64,000 nucleotides of DNA from contig CACZQB010000024.1 of assembly GCA_902783255.1 (NCBI GenBank), forward strand, positions 29,232-93,231, in the 5' to 3' direction. Shown here piece by piece: positions 60,712-64,000 of the stretch. Under the pieces are notes generated by a model. It was not told where the DNA came from and did not search any database. It worked only from the letters and a program-made list of their open reading frames with translations. The stretch's first letter is position 1. Each line of letters opens with the position of its first letter. Origin of the DNA: Oscillospiraceae bacterium (GTDB lineage: Bacteria > Bacillota > Clostridia > Oscillospirales > UBA644). A program made the translations under genes and the position numbers.

Positions 60712-63215
60712 CCCCTCTTGAGGTCTCTTGCAGTGCCGCGGAAGGTTTTGTGAAGAGCAATAACCGACAATATTACCGCAAGGATCAAAACTCCGCAATA
60801 TGACATTCCCAAAACCGGAAAATTGAGAGAAAGCGATGAGAAAAGCAGGTATTTGCCCATAACAGTTTTTGCGCAAATAAAGAGTATTGCGGTCCCCGCT
60901 ATATACGACGCCGTTGAAATTACCAAAAACTCGAACAGTGTGTCCGCAAAAATCATTGATTTTGAGTATCCTATCAGTTTTTTCACATCAAAGACGCGGA
61001 AATTTTCATTGATATAATAAGCTGCAAAAATCAGCGCAGTAAACAAAACAAGCAGAATGAACTCAATCAAAACATCATCAGATATGCCAACATCCTTTAA
61101 AGGTATCGGTTCAACTCTGGTTAAACTGATTTCGGCAAGCTGTGCCTGAAGGTCATCGATCACGGCTGCAATTTCACCGGTTGTCGGAGCATCGATTATA
61201 TAAGTTCCCTGCCAATCAGAATTTTTCAATATGGTAGGAAGTGTGAAAAATACCCAGTTGTCAAGCGAGGTGTCATGCCCTTCCCTGCCCATTATTCCTA
61301 TGACTTTATACTCTTTATCAAGGTAAGTGAAGATCATTTCGCCGTCTTTTTCATCAACAAAATCTTTGACGACATTTTTGCCGACAACCACCTTGTCTGA
61401 TTCTGCTTTTATTTCTTCTTCCGTAAAATACCGTCCCGACGTCATTTCAGGCAATTCCACATTGCCCTTATAGAAAGTTGCGCGTATTGACGGACCGAGC
61501 AGCGAATCGTAATAGTATTTTATCAGTTTATCAATTATGTAATTATCAACATCTATATCGTATTCAAAATCGATTGCAGGAGCATTCTCCTGACCGAGGG
61601 AACTGATATAAATAGTCTTTGCTTGATTACTGAAAAAATCATGCTGGTATTTATCTACGTGTTCGATCTGCCACGCATAATTTGCCGCAACCGTAGAACA
61701 GATACTCAAAACAGCAATTATTGCAAACGTTATAATCTTGTATAACGACACTTTTCCGCCTGATTTTACTATGTTGCCGCGAATAAGCAACGAGATGCTG
61801 TATTTTTTTGTCATTATTAAAACAACAAGAATTGAAATCATGCAGGCGACAGCAATATATGCAAGAGAGATCAGACAAGCATAAACAACAGCGGTTTCAT
61901 ATGTGGGATCTCCCCTCACGTTGTTATACATCAGCTTATACCAGAGCATTCCTCCCGCAAAGCCCAATATGCAATACAAAACCGTTTCCGCAACCGCAAA
62001 CAGGACGATATGCCTCCTCTGAGCGCCGACAAGATTGTGAATCGCATATGTTTTCATGTTATCCGTAACATTGTTGACCGTTGAAAAAACGATACTCAGC
62101 AGTGAAAGAGCGAGCATTACGGCAAGAAGAATTGTTTCCAGCGCCGTTCTTTCAGCATACTGATCCGCAAGCTGTTCTGGCGCGATAACTCTGTGGACTT
62201 TAAACGCTGCACCGAGTCCGGCTTCATCAAGCAGCCTGTTGATTTCTTCAATTGCGGCGGATTCGTTTTCCTTGGACGTTACGTAGTGCTTTGAAAGGCC
62301 TGCGCCGATGCCCAATTCGTGCATATAGTAATTAACATATCTGAACGTTCCTCCGCCATATTCTTTATTTTCTGAGTAGAATTCAAGCCACTCCTCAAGA
62401 GTTTTAGTATAATACGGAATTATTATGTATTTATTAAGAGAATACGGTACACCGCCGCCTACCATATAAACAATCGAGTCTTTGCCGACAAAACCGATCA
62501 CCTCGAATGTCATCGGTTTCGCATAATTTCCACTCGGGCTGTTCCCGGGAAAATCAATAAAACTTGCTTCAAATGTATCTCCGAGTGAAAAGTATTCTCT
62601 ATAATCATAGCCTAAAATTACTGGAACTCGTGAAAAATCGCAATTTTCAAACTCTTCATCAGAAAAGAGTCTTCCGCTGTCAAGAGAAATGCCAAAAATA
62701 TCAAGATAATTTTTGTCAACAGCATATGCGTTGATAACATATTCGGGATATTCCACGCCGTCAAAAGTTACATCTGCGCCCTCGTGTTTTGTATTGTAGA
62801 AAGAGTAATACCCTTCGCTGTCGTCCTTTATGCCCCATTTGATTATCGGATAATCAAGGTTTACCTGAATATGATACTGAACTGCAGTTTTGACTATTTC
62901 AGATTCGTTTATTTTATCGTGAAAATACTCATAATCCGAATATCCGGTCTCTTCGGGTGAAACGAATCCTATTCCCATCATACGCGTCATTTCCGCCTGT
63001 CCGGCAGGGGAAGAAAAATCGTTTGAAATGTCGAGCAGCTTATTTACCCCGTATGCATTCTGAACGTCCGTGTTGCGCAACGACTGATATACATGTGTGT
63101 TTACGGTTACAAAAAGGAAAAATCCCGTAAGAAGAATTTGTAAAAAAATAATCAGTGAAATGATTGGGGATTTTTTAATGTTGTTCCACAGATTAACCAA
63201 TAGAATTCTAATCAT
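60708..63215 (-). CDS. FtsX/MacB-type ABC permease
   Basis: 835 residues. An N-terminal helix (PIISLIIFLQILLTGFFLFV) is followed by a ~300-residue extracellular domain, then three to four helices around residues 365-480 (ETILLAVMLALSLLSIVFST), another helix and a second extracellular domain (~500-715), and three C-terminal helices (FILLVLFTALIFAAYYINEN onward). This duplicated FtsX layout fits exporters or lipoprotein/peptide-extrusion systems and resembles bacteriocin-associated membrane proteins. It lies 84 bp after a small secreted protein gene, separated by a strong hairpin. Substrate unknown. Confidence 0.85.
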   Translation of the reverse strand: MIRILLVNLWNNIKKSPIISLIIFLQILLTGFFLFVTVNTHVYQSLRNTDVQNAYGVNKLLDISNDFSSPAGQAEMTRMMGIGFVSPEETGYSDYEYFHDKINESEIVKTAVQYHIQVNLDYPIIKWGIKDDSEGYYSFYNTKHEGADVTFDGVEYPEYVINAYAVDKNYLDIFGISLDSGRLFSDEEFENCDFSRVPVILGYDYREYFSLGDTFEASFIDFPGNSPSGNYAKPMTFEVIGFVGKDSIVYMVGGGVPYSLNKYIIIPYYTKTLEEWLEFYSENKEYGGGTFRYVNYYMHELGIGAGLSKHYVTSKENESAAIEEINRLLDEAGLGAAFKVHRVIAPEQLADQYAERTALETILLAVMLALSLLSIVFSTVNNVTDNMKTYAIHNLVGAQRRHIVLFAVAETVLYCILGFAGGMLWYKLMYNNVRGDPTYETAVVYACLISLAYIAVACMISILVVLIMTKKYSISLLIRGNIVKSGGKVSLYKIITFAIIAVLSICSTVAANYAWQIEHVDKYQHDFFSNQAKTIYISSLGQENAPAIDFEYDIDVDNYIIDKLIKYYYDSLLGPSIRATFYKGNVELPEMTSGRYFTEEEIKAESDKVVVGKNVVKDFVDEKDGEMIFTYLDKEYKVIGIMGREGHDTSLDNWVFFTLPTILKNSDWQGTYIIDAPTTGEIAAVIDDLQAQLAEISLTRVEPIPLKDVGISDDVLIEFILLVLFTALIFAAYYINENFRVFDVKKLIGYSKSMIFADTLFEFLVISTASYIAGTAILFICAKTVMGKYLLFSSLSLNFPVLGMSYCGVLILAVILSVIALHKTFRGTARDLKRG

Positions 63216-63268
63216 TGTTATCTCCCTTATTCATTGAATATGAGTTTATTTTCCTGACGGTTTGAACG

Positions 63269-63296
63269 GTCACAACAGGGATGACCCTGTTGTGAC
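63269..63296 (-). terminator. strong hairpin between small secreted protein and permease
   Basis: GTCACAACAGGG pairs perfectly over 12 bp with CCCTGTTGTGAC across ATGA. No T run follows on the minus strand, so it may stabilise the small-protein mRNA or only partly terminate. Confidence 0.6.
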
Positions 63297-63298
63297 TG

Positions 63299-63610
63299 TC
63301 AGTTGACTATCGGTGCGTAATAAACCGTTCCGCTGTTATATGTAACAAACGGCGTTGACAATGCATACGCTGCGTTCGGTCCGACAAAAGACGCGGAAAC
63401 GGCAGTATCCCATTGGGAAATAACAGAGATATTGCCTAAATTTGTTTCGGCATAAGCATATGCAAAAACTTCGTTCCCGTTGCCTCCGCTGTAAGACAGA
63501 GTAGACCAGGCATATAAATTATGCTGTAAATCAGAGGCTTCCCATTCCGCCTGATACGTCAGACCGGTTGTGTTTGCCAAAACGGGAACAGCGATAGCTG
63601 AAATGATCAC
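63299..63610 (-). CDS. small secreted protein of unknown function
   Basis: At least 103 codons from a GTG at 63610. The frame is open further upstream and reads TKPTPFRIIAIAVVAVMISA before VPVLANT (the GTG read as Met), a complete signal peptide with cleavage after LAN or nearby, so the true start is probably earlier; yet only non-standard codons are available and no ribosome site is visible. The mature ~90 residues are rich in Tyr, Ser, Asn, Ala and Trp (EWEASDLQHNLYAWSTLSYS, TPFVTYNSGTVYYAPIVN) and lack Cys. It leads an FtsX-type ABC pair. A bacteriocin-like or surface peptide is possible; no family recognised. Confidence 0.5.
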   Translation of the reverse strand: MIISAIAVPVLANTTGLTYQAEWEASDLQHNLYAWSTLSYSGGNGNEVFAYAYAETNLGNISVISQWDTAVSASFVGPNAAYALSTPFVTYNSGTVYYAPIVN

Positions 63611-63669
63611 GGCAACAACGGCAATCGCAATAATCCGAAAAGGAGTTGGCTTTGTTGTCTCTATGTGGT

Positions 63670-63698
63670 ATTATATCATTCAGAGACATCATTTTCAA
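63670..63698 (-). promoter_or_regulatory. promoter of the small secreted protein
   Basis: On the minus strand TTGAAA (63693-63698), 17 bp, TATAAT (63670-63675). Transcription would start near 63663, so the leader is very short if translation begins at the signal peptide's basic end. Confidence 0.75.
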
Positions 63699-63816
63699 CC
63701 CCATTTGCCTCTTATAGTGGAGTTAATGAAAAGTTTTTGAGGAAAGAAGTTTTCGATACCGAGCCACACCCAGAGATCGGGGATAAGACGAATACAACTG
63801 TTTTGTCCTGCCTACA

Positions 63817-64000
63817 TTATCTCAGCGCAGACGACGTATCGGTTTTGAATGTTTTTATTACGGGAACGACGGATATAAGTATTGCAAGTATGATAATAAT
63901 TGCGAGGGAAAGAGCGACGCTCGACGGCGTGATCGAGGCAAAATACCCTATATCGGATGATGAAAACGATTCTGTTGTGTTTAGTATCGCAAGAACGGCA
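63817..64000 (-). CDS. membrane protein C-terminus (3' end, partial)
   Basis: 60 codons and a TAA, entering from beyond the window on the minus strand. It contains one long hydrophobic helix (VALSLAIIIILAILISVVPV) after a Ser/Thr-rich stretch and ends IKTFKTDTSSALR. A final helix and short basic tail of this kind is common at the end of FtsX-type permeases, so this may be another ABC permease. Too short for a firm call. Confidence 0.5.
   Translation of the reverse strand, partial: AVLAILNTTESFSSSDIGYFASITPSSVALSLAIIIILAILISVVPVIKTFKTDTSSALR

Overview
The window looks like the chromosome of an anaerobic, gut-type member of the Clostridia (Bacillota). Supporting signs are moderate-to-low GC, strong Shine-Dalgarno sites, near-consensus sigma-A promoters (TTGACA-17-TATAAT), many lipobox lipoproteins, IscS/IscU with an Rrf2 regulator, D-lactate dehydrogenase, a rubredoxin domain and host-glycan hydrolases. 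I place it no further than uncultured Clostridia. I saw no tRNA, rRNA, CRISPR array, phage or insertion sequence.

Layout. 1-6.5 kb: two tandem GH95 alpha-L-fucosidases, a large putative glycosidase and a FucO-like lactaldehyde reductase, so a fucose-glycan locus. 6.6-10.3 kb: a Cthe_2159-type beta-helix lipoprotein and an FAD-dependent oxidoreductase. 10.3-15.7 kb: a tightly overlapping three-gene operon (TerB-N/TerB-C protein, BrxD-like P-loop ATPase, Lhr/BrxHI-like helicase), a candidate DNA-processing or defence system. 16-17.3 kb: an ArsB/SLC13-type permease. 17.4-24.1 kb: a sulfur block (metY-cysK-cysE, a URO-D/MtaA-like protein, iscS-iscU and an Rrf2/IscR-type regulator). A palindrome recurs over the iscS and metY promoters, with a half-site in the regulator's own promoter. 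The metY leader encodes a 40-residue peptide with five Cys codons, overlapping mutually exclusive RNA stems and a terminator.

24-40 kb: five paralogous solute-binding lipoproteins with no permease genes beside them, mixed with a GH20-like hexosaminidase, a GNAT, small lipoproteins, an M13 peptidase, a C26 amidotransferase and a DUF1294 protein. A candidate small RNA sits at about 30.88-30.98 kb. 40-44 kb: a nucleoside phosphorylase-like protein, a 5TM-LYT/SpoIIE phosphatase and an AT-rich NERD protein. 43.9-45.8 kb: flavin/redox genes including three truncated remnants (metallo-beta-lactamase-rubredoxin, radical SAM N-terminus, bacterioferritin C-terminus).

46-51.7 kb: a polysaccharide ABC exporter and three tandem GT2 glycosyltransferases. 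51.8-57.6 kb: alanine dehydrogenase, an M16C peptidase lipoprotein with an SLH-like tail, and a D-lactate dehydrogenase with a Cys-rich tail. 58-59.7 kb: a lipoprotein with a PASTA-like domain, an (AEAEAKAK)n rod and a Cys-rich end. 59.9-64 kb: a MacB/FtsX-type ABC pair with a small secreted protein upstream, arranged like lactococcin-972-type loci, then the 3' end of another membrane protein.

Working together, the hydrolases and binding lipoproteins suggest foraging on fucosylated and HexNAc-containing host glycans, while the sulfur block is apparently under layered control by the Rrf2 protein and cysteine supply.
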